Both the position numbers and the translations under genes were made by a program. The notes under the pieces were generated by a model, which had not been told where the DNA came from, did no database searches, and saw nothing but the letters and a program-made list of their open reading frames with translations. From Pseudomonas defluvii (lineage in GTDB: Bacteria; Pseudomonadota; Gammaproteobacteria; Pseudomonadales; Pseudomonadaceae), in contig NZ_MBPN01000020.1 of assembly GCF_001695625.1 (NCBI RefSeq), positions 1 through 61,289 of the forward strand: a DNA stretch of 61,289 nucleotides, read 5' to 3'. This document shows, in pieces, positions 15,992 to 24,712 of the stretch (position 1 is its first letter; each line of letters begins with the position of its first letter).

Positions 15992-17550
15992 TGCCGCGCC
16001 TCTACCTGCCCTGTGATTCGCTTGCCCGTGCCGTGGGTGCCGATGCGGTAGCCACCGCCCTTGCCACGCAGGCCCGGGAGCGCAACCTGCCGCTGGACCT
16101 GCAACGCACCAGCGCTCGTGGCCTGTACTGGCTGGAACCGCTGCTGGAAATGGACACCCCGCAAGGCCGAATAGGCTTCGGCCCGCTGACCGCTGCCGAT
16201 GTGCCCTCCCTGCTCGATGCGCTGCACGGCGATCCGTCCACCCACCCGCTGGCCGTGGGCCTGGTGGAGCAGTTGCCCTATCTGAAAAGCCAACAGCGCC
16301 TGCTGTTCGCCCGCGCCGGTATTACCCGGCCGCTGTCCCTGGACGATTACCGGGCTCATGGTGGCTTTGAAGGCCTGACCCAGGCCATTGCCCTGGGTGG
16401 CGAGCAGACCGCGACCGTGGTGTTCGATTCGGGGCTGCGCGGCCGTGGCGGCGCAGCCTTCCCGGCCGGCATCAAGTGGCGCACGGTGCGCGGCACTCAG
16501 GCGGCGCAGAAGTATGTGGTGTGCAACGCCGACGAAGGCGACTCCGGCACCTTCGCTGATCGCATGCTGATGGAAGGCGACCCCTTCCTGCTGATCGAAG
16601 GCATGGCCATTGCCGGTCTCACCGTCGGGGCAAGCTACGGCTACATATATGTGCGCTCGGAGTACCCACAGGCCGTGGCCACACTGCGCGAGGCACTGGA
16701 TATCGCCCGGGCTGCCGGTTACCTCGGCGCCAATGTCGGCGGCAGCGGCCTGGCCTTCGATCTGGAGGTGCGCGTCGGTGCCGGCGCCTACATTTGTGGT
16801 GAAGAAACCGCGCTGCTGGACTCGCTCGAAGGCAAGCGCGGTATCGTCCGTGCCAAGCCCCCCATTCCCGCCTTGCAGGGCCTGTTCGGCCTGCCGACCC
16901 TGGTGCACAACGTGCTGACCCTGGCCTCGGTGCCGCTGATTCTGGCCAAGGGTGCGCAGTTCTATCGCGATTACGGCATGGGCCGCTCCCTGGGCACCAT
17001 GCCCTTCCAACTGGCGGGCAATGTTCGTCACGGCGGCCTGGTGGAACGGGCCTTTGGCCTGACCCTCAGGGAGCTGGTGGAAGACTACGGTGGTGGTACC
17101 GCCAGTGGCCGACCACTAAAGGCCGCCCAGGTCGGCGGCCCGCTCGGCGCCTGGGTGCCACCCGGGCAGTTCGACACGCCGCTGGATTACGAAGCCTTCG
17201 CTGCCATTGGCGCCATGCTCGGCCATGGGGGTGTGGTGGTGGCTGATGACAGCCTGGACATGGCCCACATGGCGCGCTTCGCCCTGCAGTTCTGCGCCGA
17301 GGAATCCTGTGGCAAATGCACCCCCTGCCGCATCGGCTCGACCCGGGGCGTGGAGGTGATCGACCGCCTGCTGGCCGCACCCGACCAGCGCGGTCGCGAT
17401 GAGCAGGTGATCATCCTCAAGGACCTGTGCGACACCCTGCAGTACGGTTCCCTGTGCGCGCTGGGCGGCATGACCTCCTACCCCGTGGCCAGCGCCCTCA
17501 AGCACTTCCCCGCCGACTTCGGTCTGCAGCCCTCGGAGGCCGACCAATGA
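15988..17550 (+). CDS. fdsB: NAD-dependent formate dehydrogenase beta subunit
   Basis: A 520-residue NuoF-like subunit with an N-terminal thioredoxin-like part. It binds FMN and NAD through GLRGRGGAAFPAGIKW and GEETALLDSLEGKRG, and a [4Fe-4S] cluster through ESCGKCTPCRIGSTRG near the end. It reduces NAD+ with electrons from formate. The ATG at 15988 overlaps the fdsG stop, and its own stop overlaps the fdsA start. Confidence 0.95.
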   Translation: MMPRLYLPCDSLARAVGADAVATALATQARERNLPLDLQRTSARGLYWLEPLLEMDTPQGRIGFGPLTAADVPSLLDALHGDPSTHPLAVGLVEQLPYLKSQQRLLFARAGITRPLSLDDYRAHGGFEGLTQAIALGGEQTATVVFDSGLRGRGGAAFPAGIKWRTVRGTQAAQKYVVCNADEGDSGTFADRMLMEGDPFLLIEGMAIAGLTVGASYGYIYVRSEYPQAVATLREALDIARAAGYLGANVGGSGLAFDLEVRVGAGAYICGEETALLDSLEGKRGIVRAKPPIPALQGLFGLPTLVHNVLTLASVPLILAKGAQFYRDYGMGRSLGTMPFQLAGNVRHGGLVERAFGLTLRELVEDYGGGTASGRPLKAAQVGGPLGAWVPPGQFDTPLDYEAFAAIGAMLGHGGVVVADDSLDMAHMARFALQFCAEESCGKCTPCRIGSTRGVEVIDRLLAAPDQRGRDEQVIILKDLCDTLQYGSLCALGGMTSYPVASALKHFPADFGLQPSEADQ

Positions 17551-20435
17551 TCACGCTCTTCGACCCGAACACCGATATCGACCTCGGCACCCCGGCCCGC
17601 GACAGCCAGGTGCAGGTCACCCTGAAGATCGACGGCCGCAGCATCAGCGTGCCCGAAGGCACCTCGGTAATGCGCGCCGCAGCACTGATGGGCACCACCA
17701 TTCCCAAACTGTGTGCCACCGACAGCCTGGAAGCCTTCGGCTCCTGCCGCATGTGCCTGGTGGAAATCGACGGTATGCGCGGCTACCCGGCGTCCTGCAC
17801 CACGCCGGTCAGTGAAGGCATGAGCGTGCACACCCAGACGCCGAAGCTCGCGACCCTGCGCCGCAACGTCATGGAACTGTACATCTCCGATCACCCGCTG
17901 GACTGCCTGACCTGCTCGGCCAACGGCAACTGCGAGCTGCAAACCGTGGCCGGCCAGGTCGGCCTGCGCGAGGTGCGTTACGGCTATGAGGGCGCCAACC
18001 ATCTGGCCGACCAGAAAGACACCTCCAACCCCTACTTCGACTACGACCCGAGCAAGTGCATCGTCTGCAACCGCTGCGTACGCGCCTGTGAAGAAACCCA
18101 GGGCACCTTTGCCCTGACCATTACCGGGCGCGGCTTCGAGTCCCGGGTTGCCGCAGCCGGTGGCGAGAACTTCCTCGACTCGGAATGCGTGTCCTGCGGC
18201 GCCTGTGTGCAAGCCTGCCCCACCGCGACCCTGATGGAAAAAAGCGTGATCGAACAGGGTCAACCCGAACACAGTGTGATCACCACCTGCGCCTATTGCG
18301 GTGTGGGCTGCTCGTTCCGCGCCGAGATGAAAGGCGACCAACTGGTGCGCATGGTTCCAGACAAGAACGGCCAGGCCAACCACGGCCACTCCTGCGTCAA
18401 AGGGCGCTTTGCCTGGGGCTACGCCACCCACCCGGATCGCATCACCACGCCGATGATCCGCAAGCACATCAACGACCCCTGGCAGGAAGTCAGCTGGGAT
18501 GAGGCAGTGACCTACGCCGCCAGCGAATTCCGCCGGCTGCAGCAAACATACGGCCGCGACGCCATTGGTGGCATTACCTCCAGCCGCTGCACCAATGAAG
18601 AAACCTACCTGGTGCAGAAACTGGTGCGCGCCGCCTTCGGCAACAACAACGTCGACACCTGTGCGCGGGTCTGCCACTCGCCGACCGGCTACGGCCTGAA
18701 ACAAACCCTTGGCGAATCCGCCGGCACCCAGAGTTTCGACTCGGTGATGCAAGCCGACGTGATCCTGGTGATCGGCGCCAACCCCAGCGACGCCCACCCG
18801 GTGTTCGCCTCCCAGCTCAAGCGCCGCCTGCGTGAAGGCGCACGGCTGATCGTCATCGACCCACGACGCATTGACCTGGTGGACTCGGTGCATGCCCGCG
18901 CCGAACTGCACCTGGCCCTGCGCCCGGGCACCAACGTGGCCATGCTCAACGCCCTGGCCCATGTCATCGTCACCGAGGGGCTGCTCAACCAGGCCTTTAT
19001 CGACGCCCGTTGCGAGGGCAGCGATTTTGCCCGCTGGCGCGAGTTTGTCAGCCGCCCGGAAAACTCGCCGGAAGCCCTTGGCCCCGTCTGCGGCGTAGCG
19101 GCTGCCGACATCCGTGCGGCTGCCCGCGTGTACGCCACGGGCGGCAATGCGGCGATCTACTATGGCCTGGGCGTCACCGAACACAGCCAGGGCAGCACGG
19201 CGGTCATGGGCATCGCCAACCTGGCCATGGCCACCGGCAACATCGGCCGCGAAGGCGTGGGCGTGAACCCGCTGCGTGGGCAGAACAACGTTCAGGGCTC
19301 CTGCGACATGGGCTCCTTCCCCCACGAGTTGCCCGGCTACCGGCATATCTCCAACGAGGTGATACGGGCGCAGTTCGAACAGGCCTGGCACGTCACCCTG
19401 CAACCGGACCCCGGCCTGCGCATCCCCAACATGTTCGAGGCCGCCTTGGGTGGCAGCTTCAAGGGCCTGTACTGCCAAGGCGAAGACATCGCCCAGAGCG
19501 ACCCCAATACCCAGCACGTCACCGCAGCGCTGTCAGCCATGGAGTGCGTGGTGGTGCAGGACATTTTCCTCAACGAAACCGCCAAGTTCGCCCACGTGTT
19601 CCTGCCGGGCAGCTCGTTCCTGGAAAAGGACGGCACCTTCACCAACGCCGAGCGGCGCATCTCCCGGGTGCGCAAGGTCATGGAACCTTTGGGTGGCAAG
19701 GCTGACTGGGAAGGCACAATGGCCCTGGCCAACGCCCTGGGCTACCCGATGCACTACCAGCACCCGTCAGAAATCATGGATGAAATCGCCAGCCTGACGC
19801 CGACCTTCAGCAACGTCAGCTACGCCGCCCTGGACCGCCACGGCAGCCTGCAATGGCCGTGCAACGCCGAGGCACCGGACGGCACGCCCACCATGCACAT
19901 CACGGAATTCGTGCGCGGCAAGGGGCGCTTCATGCTCACCGGCTACGTGCCTACCGAGGAAAAGGTCAACAACCGCTACCCGCTGCTGCTGACCACCGGG
20001 CGCATCCTCAGCCAATACAACGTCGGCGCCCAAACCCGGCGTACCGACAACGTCGCCTGGCACGAAGAAGACCGCCTGGAAATCCACCCGACCGACGCCG
20101 AAAGCCGTGGCATCAACGAAGGTGACTGGGTAGGCATCGGCAGCCGCGCCGGCCAGACCGTACTGCGTGCACGGGTGACTGAACGGGTAGCGCCAGGCGT
20201 GGTGTACACCACCTTCCACTTCCCAGAGTCGGGGGCCAACGTCATCACCACCGACAACTCCGACTGGGCCACCAACTGCCCGGAGTACAAGGTCACCGCC
20301 GTGGAAGTCAGCCGCGTCTACCACCCTTCCGAGTGGCAGAAGCGTTATCAGGAATTCAGTGACGAACAACAGCGCTTGCTCGAAGAACGCCGCCAGGCTC
20401 GCACCGCCGGCACACACACCGAGGGACGCCGATGA
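17547..20435 (+). CDS. fdsA: NAD-dependent formate dehydrogenase alpha (molybdenum) subunit
   Basis: A 962-residue catalytic subunit that oxidises formate to CO2 at a bis-pterin molybdenum centre. The N-terminus has a NuoG-like set of clusters: [2Fe-2S] in GSCRMCLVEIDG, a His/Cys cluster in DHPLDCLTCSANGNCELQ and two ferredoxin motifs, CIVCNRCVRACEE and CVSCGACVQACP. The molybdopterin domain begins with CAYCGVGC. The active site reads DTCARVCHSPT, so this is a cysteine and not a selenocysteine enzyme. The ATG at 17547 overlaps the fdsB stop. No maturation factor (fdhD) is in the window. Confidence 0.96.
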   Translation: MITLFDPNTDIDLGTPARDSQVQVTLKIDGRSISVPEGTSVMRAAALMGTTIPKLCATDSLEAFGSCRMCLVEIDGMRGYPASCTTPVSEGMSVHTQTPKLATLRRNVMELYISDHPLDCLTCSANGNCELQTVAGQVGLREVRYGYEGANHLADQKDTSNPYFDYDPSKCIVCNRCVRACEETQGTFALTITGRGFESRVAAAGGENFLDSECVSCGACVQACPTATLMEKSVIEQGQPEHSVITTCAYCGVGCSFRAEMKGDQLVRMVPDKNGQANHGHSCVKGRFAWGYATHPDRITTPMIRKHINDPWQEVSWDEAVTYAASEFRRLQQTYGRDAIGGITSSRCTNEETYLVQKLVRAAFGNNNVDTCARVCHSPTGYGLKQTLGESAGTQSFDSVMQADVILVIGANPSDAHPVFASQLKRRLREGARLIVIDPRRIDLVDSVHARAELHLALRPGTNVAMLNALAHVIVTEGLLNQAFIDARCEGSDFARWREFVSRPENSPEALGPVCGVAAADIRAAARVYATGGNAAIYYGLGVTEHSQGSTAVMGIANLAMATGNIGREGVGVNPLRGQNNVQGSCDMGSFPHELPGYRHISNEVIRAQFEQAWHVTLQPDPGLRIPNMFEAALGGSFKGLYCQGEDIAQSDPNTQHVTAALSAMECVVVQDIFLNETAKFAHVFLPGSSFLEKDGTFTNAERRISRVRKVMEPLGGKADWEGTMALANALGYPMHYQHPSEIMDEIASLTPTFSNVSYAALDRHGSLQWPCNAEAPDGTPTMHITEFVRGKGRFMLTGYVPTEEKVNNRYPLLLTTGRILSQYNVGAQTRRTDNVAWHEEDRLEIHPTDAESRGINEGDWVGIGSRAGQTVLRARVTERVAPGVVYTTFHFPESGANVITTDNSDWATNCPEYKVTAVEVSRVYHPSEWQKRYQEFSDEQQRLLEERRQARTAGTHTEGRR

Positions 20436-20653
20436 GCACTGCCAACCTGATCAAGATGGCCAACCAGATAGCGCAGTACTTCGCCAGCGAACCCGACCCG
20501 CAACAGGCCGTGCTCGGCGTGCGTAATCACTTGCAGATGTTCTGGACGCCCGCCATGCGCAAGGAATTGCTGGCCTGGCAGACGGCGCACAAAGGCGCGG
20601 ACTTGCACCCCTTGGTGCAGGCGGCGCTCAGTGGCTCGGGCTGGGAGGCTTAG
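20432..20653 (+). CDS. fdsD: Formate dehydrogenase delta subunit
   Basis: A 73-residue soluble protein starting at the ATG that overlaps the fdsA stop (ATGA). The segment LIKMANQIAQYFASEPDPQQ, then HLQMFWTPAMRKEL, is typical of FdsD, a small subunit needed for stability or assembly of Fds-type enzymes. It completes the gene set and ends before a hairpin. Confidence 0.92.
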   Translation: MSTANLIKMANQIAQYFASEPDPQQAVLGVRNHLQMFWTPAMRKELLAWQTAHKGADLHPLVQAALSGSGWEA

Positions 20654-20671
20654 GTTCAAAAGGGGCATTGC

Positions 20672-20699
20672 CCTCGCGCGGCTATCAGGCCGCGCGAGG
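20672..20699 (+). terminator. Hairpin after fdsD
   Basis: CCTCGCGCGGC (20672-20682) and GCCGCGCGAGG (20689-20699) form an 11-base perfect stem 18 bases after the stop. There is no T-run, so termination may be partial or the stem may protect the 3' end. Confidence 0.6.
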
Positions 20700-20748
20700 C
20701 GCCTATGGGGTATTTAAAGAGGGCGAAGCAGCTGCTTCAGAAAGAAGC

Positions 20749-20805
20749 GGGATACCGAACGGATGCTACGCCTGGTAGCACAGTATTATGGTATCCCACA
20801 TACCA
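20749..20805. promoter_or_regulatory. Nested inverted repeats, GntR-like operator
   Basis: GGGATACC (20749-20756) pairs with GGTATCCC (20790-20797) around an inner stem TGCTAC/GTAGCA (20764-20780). The right arm also belongs to TGGTAT-N5-ATACCA (20789-20805), a form used by FCD-type GntR regulators. No GntR gene is in this interval. Confidence 0.4.
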
Positions 20806-21009
20806 CTAGTAACACCTGAAAACGCAACCGCTCAAGAACGCGCCTTACAGAGTTCCATCATCCCTGGCCCGGATATTGCTGAACCTTCTGGCAATCCATC
20901 CGAGACACACCTCAAATGGCCAATCGCTCATTACCCACTGGCAAAACCCATGCCTGTCATTGGCAGAAGGCCTGTGGGCGTGAGCGTGCGTTGCCAACCG
21001 GTGCCATGA
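20788..21009 (+). pseudogene. Possible remnant of a carboxymuconolactone decarboxylase-like gene
   Basis: The first 20 residues (MVSHIPLVTPENATAQERAL) resemble the usual N-terminus of AhpD/carboxymuconolactone decarboxylase proteins, but the frame then loses similarity and the CxxC core is absent. This suggests a gene start left after a deletion. The rest of the interval up to 21248 shows no supported gene. The call rests on a short N-terminal match. Confidence 0.25.
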
Positions 21010-21248
21010 GAGGTTTTCTCCGCCGCGCAGCAGCGCCATTGCGGGTCATGCTCAAACGCCTACCGGCCTGCGTTGCGGCCAAACAGAATGGTTTCTGGCA
21101 GATAGTCTGATCGGTCTTCCCGACGAGAGTTCTTCTCGATCATTACCGTAGCGCCCGCCCTGCCGGTGTGCTGCGGCCCTTCATCCGATGGTTCCCTGGA
21201 AACGGCTTCAATCGCCCGTTCCTGGAGACCTGCACCCGGAAGACCTTG

Positions 21249-21923
21249 ATGACCAACACAACCGCAGTGCTTGTTATCGACTTGCAGAAAGAAGATGGCT
21301 TTGCACTAGAACGATTTGACCACGTAGTCGCCAACGCGGCCTCGCTGATCGACGCCGCCCGTGGCTTGGGTATCCCGCTGTTCTACACCCGCCACGTCAA
21401 CGATGCGCAAGGCCGGGACTTGGCCCCCGGAGAGCCCGTGGACGAGCACGGCAAGCCGACCAGTTACCTGGCAGGTACGCCTGCTATTGAGATCATCGAC
21501 GCGTTGGCCCCACAGGCCGGCGATGTGGTGATCGACAAGCACCGCTACAGCGCCTTTCATGGCACCCGGCTGGCCCAGATGTTACACAGCCGGGGGATCC
21601 GCCACCTGGTGGTGTTTGGCGTGCTGACCGATGTGTGCGTGATGACCAGCCTGTTCGATGCCTACCAACATGACTTCCAGCTCAGCCTCGTTTCAGATGC
21701 CTGCACGGCAACGACGCTGGCAGCGCATTACTCATCGCTGCTGATCCTCTCCAACTGGATTTACGGGCTGGAAATCTATTCCACCGCGCATCTCCTTCGC
21801 CATTGGCAAAACCAACCGGCGTCTTCGGTGCGAACACTCGAACCTGATCACCTCGCCTTCCACCCCGAAGCGTTCGTCGAAGCGATCCACAGCTTCGAAA
21901 ACCGCCTTGCCCGTGACTGCTGA
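21249..21923 (+). CDS. Isochorismatase-family cysteine hydrolase
   Basis: A 224-residue cysteine hydrolase with the family triad: Asp in VLVIDLQKED, Lys in VIDKHRYSAF and Cys in FGVLTDVCVMTS. The family splits amides such as nicotinamide, N-carbamoyl compounds or ureidoacrylate. The neighbour 14 bases downstream is a nucleobase-type permease, so a cyclic amide or nucleobase breakdown product is a likely substrate, but this is inference. The ATG at 21249 has GGAAGA upstream. A longer in-frame reading lacks a good start. Confidence 0.9.
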   Translation: MTNTTAVLVIDLQKEDGFALERFDHVVANAASLIDAARGLGIPLFYTRHVNDAQGRDLAPGEPVDEHGKPTSYLAGTPAIEIIDALAPQAGDVVIDKHRYSAFHGTRLAQMLHSRGIRHLVVFGVLTDVCVMTSLFDAYQHDFQLSLVSDACTATTLAAHYSSLLILSNWIYGLEIYSTAHLLRHWQNQPASSVRTLEPDHLAFHPEAFVEAIHSFENRLARDC

Positions 21924-21937
21924 ACGCGGAGACTGCC

Positions 21938-23299
21938 ATGAAAATAGAAAACAGAAGCATTGATTTCATTCCAGAACATGAGCGCTACGGCCAGCCCCGC
22001 TCACTGTTCTTTGTCTGGTTCGGCGCCAACGCCAACATCACCACCGTTGCTGCGGGTGTGCTGCCGATCAGCCTGGGGCTCAACCTGTTCTGGAGCGCAC
22101 TGTCCATCCTGCTGGGCTCCATGATCGGCGCGATTTTCATGGCCTCGCATTCCGCCCAGGGGCCGAGGCTGGGCATTCCACAGATGATCCAAAGCCGAGC
22201 CCAGTTCGGCGTATTCGGCGCAATAGTGCCGTTGCTGTTCGTCATGCTCATCTACCTGGGGTTCTTCGTCAGCAACACCTTGCTCGCCGCCCAGGCCGTC
22301 GCCACCACGAGCCCGCTCAGCAACGAGGGCAACATCGTCCTGCTCGGCGTACTGTGCTTTTTGGTCGCCCTGTTCGGCTACCAACTGATCCATCGCCTGC
22401 AGAAGGCCCTCTCGTTTATCTCCATCGGCGTGTTTGGTACGGCTACGCTGCTGGCGCTTGCGCTTCCGGTGGCGCCTGAGCAATGGTCACCACAGGGCTT
22501 CCACCTGGCAAGCTTCCTGGCCTCGGTCAGCATTGCAGTCACCTGGCAGCTGTCCTATGCGCCGTATGTGGCGGACTACTCCCGCTACTTGCCCACCAGC
22601 ACCCCGACCCGGCACGTGTTCTGGTACAGCTACCTGGGCACTGTCATCGGCGGCAGCTGGATGATGCTGCTCGGTGCCGTACTGGCCAAGGCCATGGCCG
22701 GCTTTGCAGACAATGTGGGCTTGAACCTGGTGGGGCTGCTCGGCGGTGGAACGCTGCTGATGTTCGCGTTCATTCTGTACGGCCAGGTCGCCATCAACGT
22801 GTTCAACCTTTATGGCGCGTTCATGTCGACCGTCACGGTGATCGAACCGTTCGCCCCGCTGAAAGTCACGCCCCGCGCACGGGCCGGGTTCATGTTCATC
22901 ATCTGCGCCGCCGCCACCGGCTTATGCACACTGGCTCAAGATGACTTCATCCAGTTCTTCCTGAACTTCATCTTCTTCATGAGCTACTTCCTCATCCCCT
23001 GGACGGCCATCAACCTGGTGGACTACTACGCGCTGCGCAAAGGCGTTTACCAGATTGCCGACATCTTCGAGCCAAAGGGTATCTATGGCCGGGTGAACTG
23101 GATCGCCATCGGCGTGTTTCTGAGCACCATCCTGCTTGAAGTACCGTTCATGAATACCTCGCTTTACGCCGGGCCGATTGCCGCCGCGTTGCAAGGCGTT
23201 GACCTGGCATGGGCCGTCGGCCTGGTGTTCCCGGCACTCAGTTACTACTGGCTGATGAACAAGCGCACAGCCCTGCAAGGCGTGACCGCGAAGGTGTAA
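21938..23299 (+). CDS. NCS1-family purine/cytosine permease
   Basis: A 453-residue, roughly 12-helix inner-membrane transporter. The N-terminus (PEHERYGQPRSLFFVWFGAN) and GIPQMIQSRAQFGVFGA are typical of the CodB/purine-cytosine permease branch of NCS1. It would import a nucleobase or related heterocycle by cation symport. It lies 14 bases after the hydrolase gene in the same operon, with the LysR gene convergent downstream. Confidence 0.92.
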   Translation: MKIENRSIDFIPEHERYGQPRSLFFVWFGANANITTVAAGVLPISLGLNLFWSALSILLGSMIGAIFMASHSAQGPRLGIPQMIQSRAQFGVFGAIVPLLFVMLIYLGFFVSNTLLAAQAVATTSPLSNEGNIVLLGVLCFLVALFGYQLIHRLQKALSFISIGVFGTATLLALALPVAPEQWSPQGFHLASFLASVSIAVTWQLSYAPYVADYSRYLPTSTPTRHVFWYSYLGTVIGGSWMMLLGAVLAKAMAGFADNVGLNLVGLLGGGTLLMFAFILYGQVAINVFNLYGAFMSTVTVIEPFAPLKVTPRARAGFMFIICAAATGLCTLAQDDFIQFFLNFIFFMSYFLIPWTAINLVDYYALRKGVYQIADIFEPKGIYGRVNWIAIGVFLSTILLEVPFMNTSLYAGPIAAALQGVDLAWAVGLVFPALSYYWLMNKRTALQGVTAKV

Positions 23300-23308
23300 G
23301 CGCAACGC

Positions 23309-23393
23309 GTGGGATGCAGGCTTGCCTGCGATAGCGTCAGCGGGGTGTCAACCCGTCCACGGCGCCTGCATCGTTGGCAAGCCAACTCCCACA
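23309..23393. repeat. REP doublet (REPIN-like)
   Basis: GTGGGATGCAGGCTTGCCTG and a diverged inverse copy ending in GGCAAGCCAACTCCCACA face each other across about 45 bases between two convergent genes. The motif is the Pseudomonas REP type also seen at 45229-45270. Confidence 0.75.
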
Positions 23394-23456
23394 GGGATCC
23401 ATGCAAAACACTGCATGTTCTGTGGGAGATTCCATGGTTCTTGCGTGCCCATGAGG

Positions 23457-24338
23457 TCAAACCACTTGATTGCGAAAGATCTTCACAGACAAGGCAATGA
23501 AAGCCCGGGCTGCCGGCGACGATTGGCTCTTGTCCAACACGGCAATCCCAACATGTCGCCTGACTGCCGGGTCGAGCACTTTCGTGAGGTACTGAGAGGC
23601 ATCACGCTCAGGCAAGGCGGATTCGGCTACTACCGTCACAGCATCGCCCCGCGCCACTGCAGCCAAGGTGCTCATTAGCTGAGAGGTTCTATAGCGGATT
23701 CTGGGGTTCAATCTCGCGGCCACAAAGAGTCGCGAAACCAACTCAGACGAACCGGCTTCTGTCAGTACGAACGGATCTGAACACAAGTCATTCAACGTCA
23801 CCGCCTCCTTGGCCGCCAAACGGTGCCCACAAGGTAGCAAGGCAACCATTTGGTCCTCGATCAACGGGCAGGTATCGAACTGGGCCTCCGGCAGGGCAAC
23901 GAACCCAACGTCCACTCGCCTATCCAATAGCCACTGAACGACCTGGCGGTCGGGCCCCTCGTCCACATGTACCTCGATACCAGGATAGATCCTGCGGTAG
24001 TCGGCAAGGATTCGCGGCAGCAATCGTTGTGATGACGTGGGGCCAAATGAACCGATGCGCAGTGTGCCCAGCTTCATGCTCCGCGCATCAGAGGCTTCTT
24101 GTCGAATTGCATCAGCCAGCCCGAGCATCGATTGAGCGCGCTGGAGCAACCTTGCCCCAATGTCCGTCAATTCGACCTGGCCCTGGTGCCGAAAAAGCAA
24201 CTCAACGCCCAGCTCCTGCTCAAGCGCCCTGATGGCATGAGACACCGCTGACTGGGAGATCCCCAGTTGGGCAGCCGCCAGCGTGAACCCACGTCGCCCG
24301 GCGACGACGATAAAAATTTCGAGCTGAGTCAGCGTCAT
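23457..24338 (-). CDS. LysR-family transcriptional regulator
   Basis: A 293-residue LysR regulator. The N-terminal winged helix is clear (LTQLEIFIVVAGRRGFTLAA, then SQSAVSHAIRALEQELG), followed by a periplasmic-binding-type effector domain. The start MTLTQLEIF is chosen by family habit; a GTG seven codons upstream is possible. It is convergent to the permease and divergent from the small gene at 24461, so the 24461-25675 operon is its most likely target. Confidence 0.92.
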   Translation of the reverse strand: MTLTQLEIFIVVAGRRGFTLAAAQLGISQSAVSHAIRALEQELGVELLFRHQGQVELTDIGARLLQRAQSMLGLADAIRQEASDARSMKLGTLRIGSFGPTSSQRLLPRILADYRRIYPGIEVHVDEGPDRQVVQWLLDRRVDVGFVALPEAQFDTCPLIEDQMVALLPCGHRLAAKEAVTLNDLCSDPFVLTEAGSSELVSRLFVAARLNPRIRYRTSQLMSTLAAVARGDAVTVVAESALPERDASQYLTKVLDPAVRRHVGIAVLDKSQSSPAARAFIALSVKIFRNQVV

Positions 24339-24460
24339 CGCACAACCATGAGTAATCACTCATTTCCATATGAGCCCAATTCAGCATAAGGATAGAACAC
24401 TGAAGCATAACGAGATAGGCCTAGGCGCCTTTTGACATCGCAGTAATCAAGGAGATTTTT

Positions 24461-24697
24461 ATGGGCGCTCAATGGAAAACTGAAGGCGTATCGGCGCTAT
24501 GGCCAGAGATCAATGGACCACTCTTGGCTTCGTATGGAATGGCTGGCCAATACGCACTCAGGAATGAAATTAAAGAACCATCCAAACAAACACTATCGGT
24601 GTTTGAGGCCATTACCGGCAACTACGTTAACGAGGTCAACCCGAGACTTCAGGCTCTAGATAACTCATACACATTCAAGTCCACCTCCATACTCTGA
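24461..24697 (+). CDS. Small unknown protein before an EamA exporter
   Basis: A 78-residue protein with a strong AAGGAGA site before its ATG. The sequence (MGAQWKTEGVSALWPEINGP onward) has no signal peptide or membrane helix and matches no family I know. It lies divergent from a LysR regulator and 15 bases before a DMT exporter. Its bases are more AT-rich than the surroundings. A link between this product and what the exporter carries is plausible but unproven. Confidence 0.7.
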   Translation: MGAQWKTEGVSALWPEINGPLLASYGMAGQYALRNEIKEPSKQTLSVFEAITGNYVNEVNPRLQALDNSYTFKSTSIL

Positions 24698-24712
24698 CGT
24701 CAGGCTTACATC

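Noticed and set aside
17478..19517. 679-codon minus-strand frame antisense to fdsA
   Set aside because: Shadow of the strongly biased high-GC fdsA codons; the composition (Gly/Val/His-rich) is typical of antisense frames.
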